Source: Bog-473 sp052140165 (GTDB taxonomy: Bacteria; Actinomycetota; Acidimicrobiia; Acidimicrobiales; RAAP-2). Taken from it: a stretch of 64,000 nt of DNA. The DNA lies in NCBI GenBank assembly GCA_052140165.1, contig JBKQUM010000125.1, positions 1-64,000 of the forward strand, given 5' to 3'. Below are positions 24,458-33,101 of this stretch, one piece after another (the first letter of the stretch is position 1; each line of letters starts with the position of its first letter). The translations under genes and the position numbers were made by a program. Under the pieces are notes generated by a model, which had not been told where the DNA came from, ran no database searches, and saw only the letters and a program-made list of their open reading frames with translations.

Positions 24458-27051
24458 CCCGTGATGGCCCGGTTCCTGCGGCGGTGCAGCACCAGGTAGC
24501 CGACCATGAGGAGCACGCCGAAGGCCGGGAGCGCCACGACCAGCGGCGCCTCGGGGAGCCCTTCCCCAGGGTTGGTGGGGATGGGGGGCATGAAGCCGTC
24601 GCCGCTCGGGGCAGTGAAGACATCGGTCCCGAACGGCTCGAGCCCGGTCTGCGCGGCGTAGCCGATGTGGCCCTGTCCGTCGAGCCCGCCGCAGACAGAA
24701 CCCGTCGGGAGGCTGACGTCGGTCGAGGTGCCCACACAGTTGGACACGTCGAAGACGTCCTCCATCGTCCGCAACCAGCTGTAGTGGTTGTAGAACGTCG
24801 TGGACACCGAGCCCGGGGCGATGAACGGGCTGATGAGGACGCTGCCCGTGTCGCCACCACCGTTGGTCGGGTCCGTGGCGTCGAACAGCGGGTCAGCGGT
24901 GACGGGCGCCGTCGGGGTCGACAAGGTGGACAGCATGGCGGGGTCGCCCTCGCCACTGAGCGTGACGCTCGTCACGCTGCCGGCGATGCCCACGGGGTTG
25001 CCGGCATCGTCAATGGCCTGGAACGAGGCGGCGACCGTCGGGCCACTGCTGTTGGTCGGGTAGAGCTCGCCGGTATCCGACACCGTCCCGACGAACAACC
25101 CGTTGGGGAAGTCGCTGGTGTACGCCGACGATCCGATGGCCACCGCCGTGCCGTTGATGGTGACTGACGTGACCTCCCGGCCGGTGTCGTCACCGACCAG
25201 GACCGGGTTGCCGCTCGAGGGCGCCGGGTACGAGACGGTGCTGGACCCGCCGCCGCCGGTCACGGTGTCGGTGCGGGGCCCCGGGCTGCTGCCCGAGTCA
25301 CCCCGCACGATTCCCGGCTCGCAGTCGGCCGGCACCAGCGCCGGCGTGGTCTGCGTGCAGGTCGGCGGCCGGTCCACGTCGAGGTTGAATCCGGGACCGG
25401 GGAACTGCTGGCGGCCGGAGCCGTCGGTCTGCAACGGCGAGTTCGGACCGGTCGGTTCGACGGACACGTTGGTGCCGCCGATGTTCTCGCCGGCCGTGTC
25501 GCCGAGAATGCTGTCGGCACCGAAGATCGAGTCGGCGCCCGGGTCGGTCGACCCTGCTGTCCCGTAACTCGGGGCGTCGGCCGGAGCCGAGGTCTGCGGT
25601 GAGGACGTTCCTTGTCCGGCTGGCATCGCCGGCGAGCCGCTCACCACGCTGCTGTTCGTCAGCACGTTGTTGAAGGTATTGCCCGAATAGGTGAAATTCG
25701 GCTCTCCCTCGTCGAAGGTGATGTCGATCAGGCCTCCGTGGGCGTAGGCGGACGACTCCTCGATGAGCGGCACGTAGTACGCCAGGAACAGGTCCGAGGC
25801 GTAGAGCCCGCCGGTGAAGTTCCGCGGCGTCGTGGCCTCGGGGTCGTCGGCCGGCAACCCTGCAGGATTGTAGATGGGGTCGTTCAGGTTGACCTGGCCG
25901 GCGTGGGGCCCGCTCGCGTACAGGCCGAAGGCTCCCGACAGGTTGTTGCCCTTGCACGTGGTGTCGTGGGCGTCGCTGCAGTTGTCCGGCGTGATCCAGC
26001 TGAACTGCGGGACGGTGTCGGCGTTGAGGTCGTGGATCAGGCCGGTGTTCGGGTCGTCCAGGTTGGCGATGTGGTTGCCGTCGCAGTTGGAGCCGCCACC
26101 CGCAGAAGGCTGGGGCTCGGTGAGTGGCGTCCCCATCGGGTCACCCGTCCCGCCGCCGGTCAGGGATGCGAACCACGAGAAGGGGAAGTGCTTCGCCACG
26201 TACTGGTCCGAGTACTGGGGGTCGTTGGTGGTCCCCGTCCCCTTGACCAGGGATGCCGACGTGAGGTTGCTGACATCCGCCGGGAACGTGGCGGTGTCGC
26301 TCATGAGGGTCGGGTCCGTCGCCGGGTTGTTCGAGGACGACCCCGGACCGCCGCAGGCGGCGTCCTCACGGCCCGGCACGCTGTCGGCCACCCAGGAGGT
26401 GGAGCCGATCGGTTGGGCACCTCCCAGGTCCTGGGCATAGCCCTTCCAGCTCACGCCCGCGGCGTTGAACTGGTCGAAGAGGGTGGGGATGTCGGTCGGG
26501 TACGTGCAGCCGTTGGTCGCGCTGATGGTGGGCGGACTGGTGCTGTTGTTGTACGTGCTGGGGGTCGGGTAGTTCGGCCCCTGAGCGGACGCGACCTGCC
26601 CGTAGTTCCAGTTGGGCGTGTCGGAGCCGACGGAGCCGGTGGTGACGATGCTCGAGTTGGAGCCGAACGGAGTGTCGGCATAGCTGCAGTCGTTCTGGGT
26701 GTCCTGCTCCGGGCCCTGCCCGGAGGCCATCGCGATGTAGTTGTCCTGGCTGGTGTGGCCGGTCCCGTAGTAGTTCTTCAACAGGACGCCCTCGGACGGG
26801 AGCGTCTGCCACAGGTACGAGTTGTTGTTGAGACCGGTGAAGGTCTCGTCGTAGGACTTGTTCTCCAGGATGATCAGCCAGACGTGCTGGATGCTCCCTG
26901 CGGGCAAGCCGGCGACGGAGGTCGGCCCGGCTGCGTTCGCCGCAACGGTGCTCCCGAGCGGCACGATCGCAGACAGGGCAACCAGGGCCGACGCGCCAAG
27001 AGTGAGAGCGAGCGGCTTCAGACGACTCTTTCTGCGTACCCGCGAGAGCAT
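24454..27051 (-). CDS. Secreted phosphoesterase (phospholipase C/acid phosphatase family) with C-terminal sorting-like tail
   Basis: 865 residues. ATG 27051 follows GAAGAAGGA; a signal peptide ends near NAAGPTS (about residue 42). The phosphoesterase domain (PF04185 type) shows HVWLIILENKSYDETF at about 56-71, GTGHTSQDNYIAMASG near 98, ITPDNCSDAHD near 350 and DITFDEGE near 440. These are the expected metal-site acidic and His residues. A Ser/Thr/Gly-rich region with an IPT-like part follows. The last 35 residues are LPEAP, a hydrophobic run and HRRRNR, a tripartite anchor resembling PEP-CTERM or LPXTG tails. It would hydrolyse phosphate esters at the cell surface; the substrate is unknown. 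A coupled membrane protein follows. Confidence 0.88.
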   Translation of the reverse strand: MLSRVRRKSRLKPLALTLGASALVALSAIVPLGSTVAANAAGPTSVAGLPAGSIQHVWLIILENKSYDETFTGLNNNSYLWQTLPSEGVLLKNYYGTGHTSQDNYIAMASGQGPEQDTQNDCSYADTPFGSNSSIVTTGSVGSDTPNWNYGQVASAQGPNYPTPSTYNNSTSPPTISATNGCTYPTDIPTLFDQFNAAGVSWKGYAQDLGGAQPIGSTSWVADSVPGREDAACGGPGSSSNNPATDPTLMSDTATFPADVSNLTSASLVKGTGTTNDPQYSDQYVAKHFPFSWFASLTGGGTGDPMGTPLTEPQPSAGGGSNCDGNHIANLDDPNTGLIHDLNADTVPQFSWITPDNCSDAHDTTCKGNNLSGAFGLYASGPHAGQVNLNDPIYNPAGLPADDPEATTPRNFTGGLYASDLFLAYYVPLIEESSAYAHGGLIDITFDEGEPNFTYSGNTFNNVLTNSSVVSGSPAMPAGQGTSSPQTSAPADAPSYGTAGSTDPGADSIFGADSILGDTAGENIGGTNVSVEPTGPNSPLQTDGSGRQQFPGPGFNLDVDRPPTCTQTTPALVPADCEPGIVRGDSGSSPGPRTDTVTGGGGSSTVSYPAPSSGNPVLVGDDTGREVTSVTINGTAVAIGSSAYTSDFPNGLFVGTVSDTGELYPTNSSGPTVAASFQAIDDAGNPVGIAGSVTSVTLSGEGDPAMLSTLSTPTAPVTADPLFDATDPTNGGGDTGSVLISPFIAPGSVSTTFYNHYSWLRTMEDVFDVSNCVGTSTDVSLPTGSVCGGLDGQGHIGYAAQTGLEPFGTDVFTAPSGDGFMPPIPTNPGEGLPEAPLVVALPAFGVLLMVGYLVLHRRRNRAITG

Positions 27052-27393
27052 GTCCTTCTTCCCCTTCTTTTGAGAATCTGTGTTGCGGTTTTACCGAGCC
27101 GGGAAAGATTGGGCAATGGCCTTCATGACGATGCGCGCGACGGATCACACAACGTTCATCGCGCGATCGCGCGAGCATCACCGTTGTCACTGAGCGGGCA
27201 GCAGCGGATGGTCACGACGGATGCTGTGCGCATGAGTCGGTTGCTCCATTGCGGCACGCATGCATGTCGGCGCGCTCATGCCCCGCGATCCGACGGTCGC
27301 GGACGTTCCGTCTTCCGAAGATCCGCCGAGCGCACGTCAGTCCGGGAGTGCAGGAGGCCACTGACCTGCTGTGAGATGGCGGCGAGGTCTGCG
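27052..27393. other. Intergenic region upstream of phosphoesterase
   Basis: 342 bp between the phosphoesterase start and the 3' end of tRNA-Val. It should hold the phosphoesterase promoter on the minus strand, but no clear -35/-10 pair is visible. A perfect 16-bp palindrome lies at 27159-27174. No other gene is seen. Confidence 0.6.
27159..27174. promoter_or_regulatory. Perfect 16-bp palindrome, possible operator
   Basis: TCGCGCGATCGCGCGA is its own reverse complement. It sits 108 bp upstream of the phosphoesterase ATG. It could be a dimeric repressor site or simply a CG-rich palindrome; no regulator gene is adjacent. Confidence 0.35.
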
Positions 27394-27467
27394 TGGGCGC
27401 TGAGGGACTCGAACCCCCGGCCTGCTGGTTGTAAGCCAGCTGCTCTAACCAACTGAGCTAAGCGCCC
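27394..27467 (-). tRNA. tRNA-Val (anticodon UAC)
   Basis: A 74-nt cloverleaf can be drawn: acceptor GGGCGCT pairing with AGCGCCC, D-arm GCTC/GAGC, anticodon stem GCTGG/CCAGC with loop CTTACAA (U34-A35-C36, reading GUA and related Val codons), T-loop TTCGAGT, discriminator A. The 3' CCA is not encoded. It lies 60 bp downstream of the SCO6745-family gene. No integrase or att duplication is seen near it. Confidence 0.95.
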
Positions 27468-27527
27468 AAGCGCTGCGGCGCCCGGGCAATTATGCCCATC
27501 CCCGGCGTCGACCCGTGACGGGAACCC

Positions 27528-28385
27528 TCAGCGCGGCAGCTGGCCGGCGAAAACCGTGCTCCAGGGCCGGGCCAGGGCGCGAAGCTCGGCGCAACCGTCG
27601 TCGCCCAGTGCGGCATAGGGGGCGGCCGCCAGGGCATCCGTGCCCACCTCGATCGCACGTCGCTGGGCACCGCCCCAATCGGTGAGGCGGAGACCCTCAC
27701 CTCTCTGGAGCCAGCCCCGCCCGCGCAGCGCGTCGACCGCCGTCTCCCATTGGTCCTGCGACCAGCCGCGAGAGGTGCGCAGCACGTGGCCCGGCACGTC
27801 ACCGGTCGCGGCGTGGGTGATCAACGACTCAATGCCCGACAGGCCGTGCACCACGAGCAGAGCGACGTGCCCGTCACCCCGGAACTCTCGCAGGATCGAT
27901 TGGGCGTGCCACAGCTGCAGGTGTGGCGCCGTCGGCCAGCTGACGTCAGCGTGCGCCGCCGCCAAGGGCCGGCCCTCCGGCCGCCGCCCCGCCTCCTCCG
28001 CGGCGGTTCGGGCGAGGCTCGCGGCGCGGCGCACCTCCTCGGACTCCACGACGGCTTCGCCCAGCAGACGCCGGAACGCGGCGTCCGCAGCCCTGAATCG
28101 GGCCGCCACCAGCGCCTCGGGCGCCGCGATCTGCCAGGCCCCCGGGATCGCTTCGCGTACGAGCTCGGCATTGAAGTTGAAGAAGGTGGAGACCACCACA
28201 TCGGCGCTCACCGCGCCCATCGGCGCGGCCCTCGAGGCGAAGTAGCCCGCACGCCCGTCGATGCCGAGGCGCGCGTACTCCTCACCCGCCTCGGGCACGA
28301 AGTAGATCATGCCGTGCAGGGGCTCGAGCGTCCGCCATGTCTTGCGTGCCCGCAGCGCCGCGTCCGTAGCGCCTGCGTCGATCAC
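27528..28385 (-). CDS. SCO6745 (SalK-like) family protein
   Basis: 285 residues. The opening LRARKTWRTLEPLHGMIYFVPEA, RAGYFASRAAPMGAVSADVV and FNFNAELVREAIPGAW match the actinobacterial SCO6745 family. A C-terminal winged-helix-like part has SRGWSQDQWETAVDALRGRGWL and LRLTDWG. Function is unproven; some members are called SalK. ATG 28385 overlaps the stop of the inositol-phosphatase-like gene (ATGA). Confidence 0.85.
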   Translation of the reverse strand: MIDAGATDAALRARKTWRTLEPLHGMIYFVPEAGEEYARLGIDGRAGYFASRAAPMGAVSADVVVSTFFNFNAELVREAIPGAWQIAAPEALVAARFRAADAAFRRLLGEAVVESEEVRRAASLARTAAEEAGRRPEGRPLAAAHADVSWPTAPHLQLWHAQSILREFRGDGHVALLVVHGLSGIESLITHAATGDVPGHVLRTSRGWSQDQWETAVDALRGRGWLQRGEGLRLTDWGGAQRRAIEVGTDALAAAPYAALGDDGCAELRALARPWSTVFAGQLPR

Positions 28386-29122
28386 AGCGTCCCCTCGGCG
28401 GCCAGCCGTTCCTTCAGTGCCGGCGTGGCCGCCACGATGGGCCGGCGGCTCGACGCGTCACGTACCACGAGGTCAAGGCCGTCGCGCTCGCCGTCGGCCG
28501 CCCCGGCTTCGCGACAGATGAGCAACCCCGCCAGGTAGTCCCATCCGTAGAGGGTGCTTCCCCCCACCACCACGTAGGCGTCGAGCACCCCCTCGGCGAC
28601 CGCGCAGCACTCGAGCGATGCGGCGCCCAGTGCCCGGTACTGGGCCCAGCCGGGATGGTGGCCCGGGAACCCCGAGATGCCGACGATGGCGCTCCCCAGG
28701 TCCTCGCAGCCCGACGCCCGGATAGCCGTGCCGTCGGCCTCCGCACCGCCGCCGCGCACGGCGACGTAGCGGTCGCCCGTGGCCTGGTTGACCACGAGTC
28801 CCAGAAGCGGTCCCTCTCCGTCGAGCACACAGATGCTCGTCGAATAGAACGGCACACCCCTGTGGGCGTTGGTGGACCCGTCGATCGGGTCGATCACCGC
28901 CGTCAACGGAGAGGATGAGTCGCCCGTGGCACCCGACTCCTCGGAGAGCACCGCGAGTCCCGCGCCGTGCAGCACGGGGAGCGCGGCCCCGTCGGCCGCC
29001 AGGTCGAGGCGGTACTGCCCCGGCGTCGTCCCGGCGGGCCCCCAGTCGTCGAGCACGTCCAGCGCGGCCCGGACGGCGCCGACGGCATCGTCGAGCACCT
29101 CGAGCAGGCGAACGTCGTCCAC
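28382..29122 (-). CDS. Inositol monophosphatase family protein
   Basis: 246 residues of the Mg-dependent FIG superfamily. LSEESG carries the metal Glu (about residue 60), VIDPIDGSTNAHRG the DPIDGT motif (about 77-84), and GWDYLAGLLICREAG the second WDxAAG motif (about 195). Likely substrates are inositol phosphate, histidinol phosphate or PAP. GTG 29122. It is coupled to the SCO6745 gene. SuhB, HisN and CysQ types cannot be separated here. Confidence 0.92.
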   Translation of the reverse strand: MDDVRLLEVLDDAVGAVRAALDVLDDWGPAGTTPGQYRLDLAADGAALPVLHGAGLAVLSEESGATGDSSSPLTAVIDPIDGSTNAHRGVPFYSTSICVLDGEGPLLGLVVNQATGDRYVAVRGGGAEADGTAIRASGCEDLGSAIVGISGFPGHHPGWAQYRALGAASLECCAVAEGVLDAYVVVGGSTLYGWDYLAGLLICREAGAADGERDGLDLVVRDASSRRPIVAATPALKERLAAEGTL

Positions 29123-29201
29123 GGGTGACGAACCCTACCGGCCACTGGCGCCCCGGCCGCCTCAATCGGTGCCGGTCCGCTCCCATTAGGCTCCTGGTGT
29201 T

Positions 29202-29759
29202 GTGGCTGCCATCGATGTCGCCGGCTACGTCGCAGACCTGAAGGACCACTCCGTCGACCACGGGTTCCATGTGCACGACGAGCGGCACTTCGTCGAGACC
29301 TACTCGCTGCGCCAGGTCTGGGAGGTCGACCTGCATCCCGAGGAGGGGTGCGGGGGGCCCCTCGACCTGCACCTCGCACTCGACGTGGACCCTCGCGTCC
29401 TCCTTTCCTTCGAGGACGCCGTGGTCCTGCTCTCCGAGGACGAGGAGCCGCCGGACGAGTTCCATTTCCCGCTGACCTTCACCTGGGCCCTCCCGCCGCT
29501 CCCGAGCGGGCCGGACCTCCTGCGCCTGGCCATCGACCTCGCCGGCGTCGGGGGGATCGAGCTCCCCCTCGAGGTCTCCGCCATCGACTCCTTCGCCAAC
29601 GCCACCGACGGCTCGGAGCGCCGGCTGAGCATCGTGGCCCGTCACCCCGTGTCGCTGGCCCGGGTCCTCGGCGGCGAGGAGCTCCTCTGCGACGTCTTCG
29701 ACCGCGCCCTGGCCGTCAGCCGCTTCCTGCTCGAATCGGCCGAGCGCTGGCTGGCCTGA
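29202..29759 (+). CDS. Hypothetical cytosolic protein
   Basis: 185 residues, acidic, no signal or membrane segment: DVAGYVADLKDHSVDHGFHV, then ETYSLRQVWEVDLHPEEGCGGPLDLHLALDVDPRVLLSFE. Codon use is typical for the window and the start GTG 29202 is followed at once by coding-like sequence. Family not recognised. One base separates it from the next GTG, so it is in an operon with the lipoprotein; it is divergent from the inositol-phosphatase-like gene. Confidence 0.8.
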   Translation: MAAIDVAGYVADLKDHSVDHGFHVHDERHFVETYSLRQVWEVDLHPEEGCGGPLDLHLALDVDPRVLLSFEDAVVLLSEDEEPPDEFHFPLTFTWALPPLPSGPDLLRLAIDLAGVGGIELPLEVSAIDSFANATDGSERRLSIVARHPVSLARVLGGEELLCDVFDRALAVSRFLLESAERWLA

Positions 29760-29760
29760 C

Positions 29761-30216
29761 GTGCGGGGGGCCCGCCGCCCCGGGGGAGGTCGGGCCCTGG
29801 CGACAGCGCTCGCCGTCGCCGGCGCCGTGGTGGGGCTGAGTTCGTGTAGCAGCCAGGGCGGCCAGGGACTGGCCCAGCAGGCCTGCGTCCACGTGGACCG
29901 CTCCGTCCGGGACTACCTGCGCTCCATTCGGGTCGGGACCCCGCCCGCCACGGTGGCCCTGCTCCAGAGGGAGGCCGACCAGGAGCTGCGGGTGGCTCTG
30001 CCACTGGCCGCTCAGGCCAACTCCGATGACGGCTCGTGGAACTCGCTGATGACCACCATCTCGGAGGGTGCCATCGTCGACGAGGGGCACCTCGTGCCCT
30101 CGCTACGGGCTCAGTGTGTCGTCGCCGACAGCAATCCGAACGTCAACCCGCAGACGCCCGGATCCGGCACGACCCCACAGAACGTCAATCCGAACCCGGC
30201 GTCACCCGCCGGCTGA
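29761..30216 (+). CDS. Small lipoprotein, hypothetical
   Basis: 151 residues. GTG 29761 gives an Arg-rich N-terminus, a hydrophobic stretch and lipobox VVGLSSC with Cys near residue 29. It then has a helical domain (ACVHVDRSVRDYLRSIRVG, LLQREADQELRVALPLAAQA) and a disordered Asn/Pro/Gly tail. It would be anchored on the outer face of the membrane. Its last 15 bases overlap the convergent acyltransferase gene. Confidence 0.78.
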   Translation: MRGARRPGGGRALATALAVAGAVVGLSSCSSQGGQGLAQQACVHVDRSVRDYLRSIRVGTPPATVALLQREADQELRVALPLAAQANSDDGSWNSLMTTISEGAIVDEGHLVPSLRAQCVVADSNPNVNPQTPGSGTTPQNVNPNPASPAG

Positions 30217-32271
30217 GGGCGCCCCTCCTGCCGACGCCACCTGCGCCCTGCCGGCCGCCACGATGGGCGGCATGAGCTTGGGCGCGAGCACCACGCCACC
30301 GGCGTTGGTGAAGTGGATGCCGTCGGTGCGCCGGATCGCCACCCCGTCGACGGTGCTGCTGAACTTCCCCCCGGGGCACGCCGCCGCGTTGAGGTCGACC
30401 ACCGAGTCGGTCTGGGGGTGCTCCGCCGCCACCTCGCGTACCAGCTTGTTGAACACCGCCAGGCGCGCCGGGTTGTCCTCGGGCCACGGCGCCCCGTCCG
30501 GCTGCTCCCCCTCGTCCGTACAGGGCGCGGTCAGGAACACCATGCGGGCCCCGGTCGCCGTCACGAGCTTCGACGCCTCCTCGAGCTGCGCCTTGACGTA
30601 GGCGGCATACGCCGGGCTCAAGATGTTGGTCCAGCCGCCCTGGTACTCGCGGTCGACCACCTCCCAGCGTCCGGCAAGGAGCACCACCACGTTCGGCTTG
30701 ACCTCGTTCATGGCGTTCAGCCACTGGAACGGCCAGGGCTGCTGGTCCAGGGGCTCCCCCGAGGAGAGCGGCGACCCGTTGCACGCTGACGGCGTGGTGT
30801 CGCGGGCCCCCATGAGCTCGACCTCGGGCCCGTCGACCACGCCGCAGCCGAGGATCCCCTTGTCCGAAAGGACGTAGCCGTACTTGGCCTGGTCCGCCGG
30901 GTACGACAGCCCGATCCCGAGTGTCAGCGCCACCGAGTCGCCGAAGAGGAGGACCCGTACCGGCGCCGCCGCCGGGGCGGAACCGGGCACCGACGACGTC
31001 GTGGTCGCGGGGTGGATGGCCGATGGGAAGGTCGTGCTCGCGACCGCCGTCGTCCCGGTGGTCGCCGCGACGACGGCGACGATGACGGCCCCCACACCGG
31101 CGGGCACGACCAGCCACGCCCGCCACTGGCTGACGAAGGTACCCATGCGGATCGGTCGCTCAATGAGGTGGAACGACACCACGGACACGGCGAAGGTGAC
31201 GACCACGCGCACCCCGAAGAGCTCGTAGCTGTAGAGACCCGTACGGGAATGGTCGAGCCAGATGAAGATGGGCCAGTGCCAGATGTAGAGGCCGTAGGAG
31301 ATCCGGCCCACGTAGCGCACCGGCGCCAGGGAGAGCACGCGGGGGACAACGCTGCGGGGGGCGGCGACCGCGGAGAGGATCACTGCAGCGACGGCGAGCC
31401 CGATGAGGAAGAACCCGCCCGAGTAGGGGAGCGAGGAGGTCGAGGTCGTCAGCACCCAGAGACCGATCGCACCGGCCGCGCCGACGACACCGATCACGCC
31501 GCACACGAGCCTCCCGGCGCTGGTGGCGGGCCGCCACAGCTCCCCCTTGGCGAGGCGGCCCTCCTCGTGGCTCCGGCGCGTGACCAGCACGAGCCCGACG
31601 GCGAGCGCACACCCGATGAAGAGGCACTGTGAGCGCGTGTCGGTGCCCAGGTACACCCGGTTGGTGTTGAGGCCGCCGTCGTACAGCACGTACATCCAGG
31701 TTGCCGACGCGATCGCCGCCGCGCAGCACAGCGCGAACAGGGCCCGCAGGCTCTTGGTGAAGTGCAGCACGCCCAGCACGACCAGCGGCCAGATCACGTA
31801 GAACTGCTCCTCGACCGCGAGTGACCAGGTGTGGAGCAGTGGCGAGGAGGCCGCAGTCTCGTTGAAGTAATTGGAGTTGACGAGGATGAAGTGCCAGTTG
31901 CTCACGTAGAGCAGCGTGGACAGCGCGTCGAGGCGGAGCGCCCCGTAGGTCCCCTTTGGCACGATCACCGACGCGAAGAACGCCACGAAGAGCATCATCA
32001 GGAGGAGTGCCGGGAGGAGCCGCCGTGCCCGGCGGGCCCAGAAAGCGCCGAGCTTGATCGTGAGGCTCTGGCGCCACTCGCCGATCAGGAGCGAGGTGAT
32101 GAGGAAGCCGGACAGCACGAAGAAGGCGTCCACCCCCATGAAACCGCCGTCCATGTGCGGGATCCCACCGTGAAACATCATCACGGCGAGCACGGCGCAG
32201 GCCCGGACGCCGTCGAGAGCCGGGAGGTAGGCCAGACGAGTGTGCGAAATCGCGCTCTCGTCGTCCTGCAT
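30202..32271 (-). CDS. OafA-type acyltransferase with C-terminal SGNH domain
   Basis: 689 residues. The N-terminal acyltransferase_3 domain has about ten membrane segments, with LPALDGVRACAVLAVMMFHG (catalytic-type His near 35) and the DAFFVLSGFLI loop. The C-terminal extracytoplasmic SGNH hydrolase-like domain has LFGDSVALTLG (Ser, about 445) and DGIHFTNAGG (Asp/His, about 650). Such fused proteins O-acetylate cell-wall or surface glycans. No start ambiguity: ATG 32271. Overlap with the convergent lipoprotein is 15 bp. Confidence 0.92.
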   Translation of the reverse strand: MQDDESAISHTRLAYLPALDGVRACAVLAVMMFHGGIPHMDGGFMGVDAFFVLSGFLITSLLIGEWRQSLTIKLGAFWARRARRLLPALLLMMLFVAFFASVIVPKGTYGALRLDALSTLLYVSNWHFILVNSNYFNETAASSPLLHTWSLAVEEQFYVIWPLVVLGVLHFTKSLRALFALCCAAAIASATWMYVLYDGGLNTNRVYLGTDTRSQCLFIGCALAVGLVLVTRRSHEEGRLAKGELWRPATSAGRLVCGVIGVVGAAGAIGLWVLTTSTSSLPYSGGFFLIGLAVAAVILSAVAAPRSVVPRVLSLAPVRYVGRISYGLYIWHWPIFIWLDHSRTGLYSYELFGVRVVVTFAVSVVSFHLIERPIRMGTFVSQWRAWLVVPAGVGAVIVAVVAATTGTTAVASTTFPSAIHPATTTSSVPGSAPAAAPVRVLLFGDSVALTLGIGLSYPADQAKYGYVLSDKGILGCGVVDGPEVELMGARDTTPSACNGSPLSSGEPLDQQPWPFQWLNAMNEVKPNVVVLLAGRWEVVDREYQGGWTNILSPAYAAYVKAQLEEASKLVTATGARMVFLTAPCTDEGEQPDGAPWPEDNPARLAVFNKLVREVAAEHPQTDSVVDLNAAACPGGKFSSTVDGVAIRRTDGIHFTNAGGVVLAPKLMPPIVAAGRAQVASAGGAPSAGG

Positions 32272-32443
32272 CAGGCCCTTCCCTCCTGGTTTCGATCAGG
32301 CCGGCACCGCAGTCCGGGTGTCCGGGATCAGACATTGTCTCAGACCGGGCCTGCCATGCCGGGGCACGGGCGACTCGCTACCCTGAGGCCTCCTGAGCCC
32401 GACCCGACCCCTCGCCGCCCCCCTGCCGCGCCGCGCCGCACCG

Positions 32444-33091
32444 GTGCGTCGCCACCGCTTCGTGGCGTTTCTCCTGGTGGTCGCCGTGATCGGGGCTGGC
32501 GCAGCCCTCGTCACCCACCTGGACCAGGGCCCGGGCCTGAGCCCGCTGCGGGCCCGGATCGTCGCCATCGCCGAAGGGCAGGTCGGCTATCAGACCGACC
32601 CGGCGGAGACGTACTGCAACAAGTTCAGCGCCTACTGGGACGCCGGCGTCGACGACTGCGGCGGCAACGGCAACCTCGACGAGGAGTGGTGCGCCGACTT
32701 CGCGGCCTGGGTCTGGAAGCAGGCCGGGGCCGAGGTCACCTACGAGCTGGCGTCCGGCTACCTCAACGGCGATTCCGCCAGCTTCTACGTGTGGGGAACG
32801 GACCACGGCACCTGGCACCCCGTCGGGTCGCACTACACGCCCCAGCCCGGCGACGTCGCCGTCTACGGGCTCGACACCGAGGCGGTCACCGCCGTGCACG
32901 TCGCGGTCGTCACGGGTGACACGGGCGACGATGCCGCACCCGACGTGGTCAACGGCGACGGCGACCGGACCGGGTACAGCGTCGTGGAGGTCGGCGACCA
33001 TCAGGCCTTTGCCGACGTGAAGGGGAAGGGCGCCCCGCTGTCCGGCTATGTGTCGCCCTCGGCGCCCCCGGCCGCGTCCACCTCGTCCTGA
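32444..33091 (+). CDS. Secreted CHAP-like amidase
   Basis: 215 residues with an N-terminal membrane segment or uncleaved signal at about 6-26. The CHAP-type catalytic pattern is present: Cys83 in DEEWCADFAAWVWKQAG, His near 151 in AVHVAVVTG, and polar residues in VVNGDGD. It would cleave peptide bonds in peptidoglycan outside the cell. GTG 32444; a 172-bp gap separates it from the divergent acyltransferase. Its C-terminus is Ser/Ala/Pro-rich. Confidence 0.82.
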   Translation: MRRHRFVAFLLVVAVIGAGAALVTHLDQGPGLSPLRARIVAIAEGQVGYQTDPAETYCNKFSAYWDAGVDDCGGNGNLDEEWCADFAAWVWKQAGAEVTYELASGYLNGDSASFYVWGTDHGTWHPVGSHYTPQPGDVAVYGLDTEAVTAVHVAVVTGDTGDDAAPDVVNGDGDRTGYSVVEVGDHQAFADVKGKGAPLSGYVSPSAPPAASTSS

Positions 33092-33101
33092 CCGGCCGGC
33101 G

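Noticed and set aside
27394..27467. Integrated element at tRNA-Val
   Set aside because: No integrase, no repeated 3' tRNA fragment and no shift in gene type were seen on either side.
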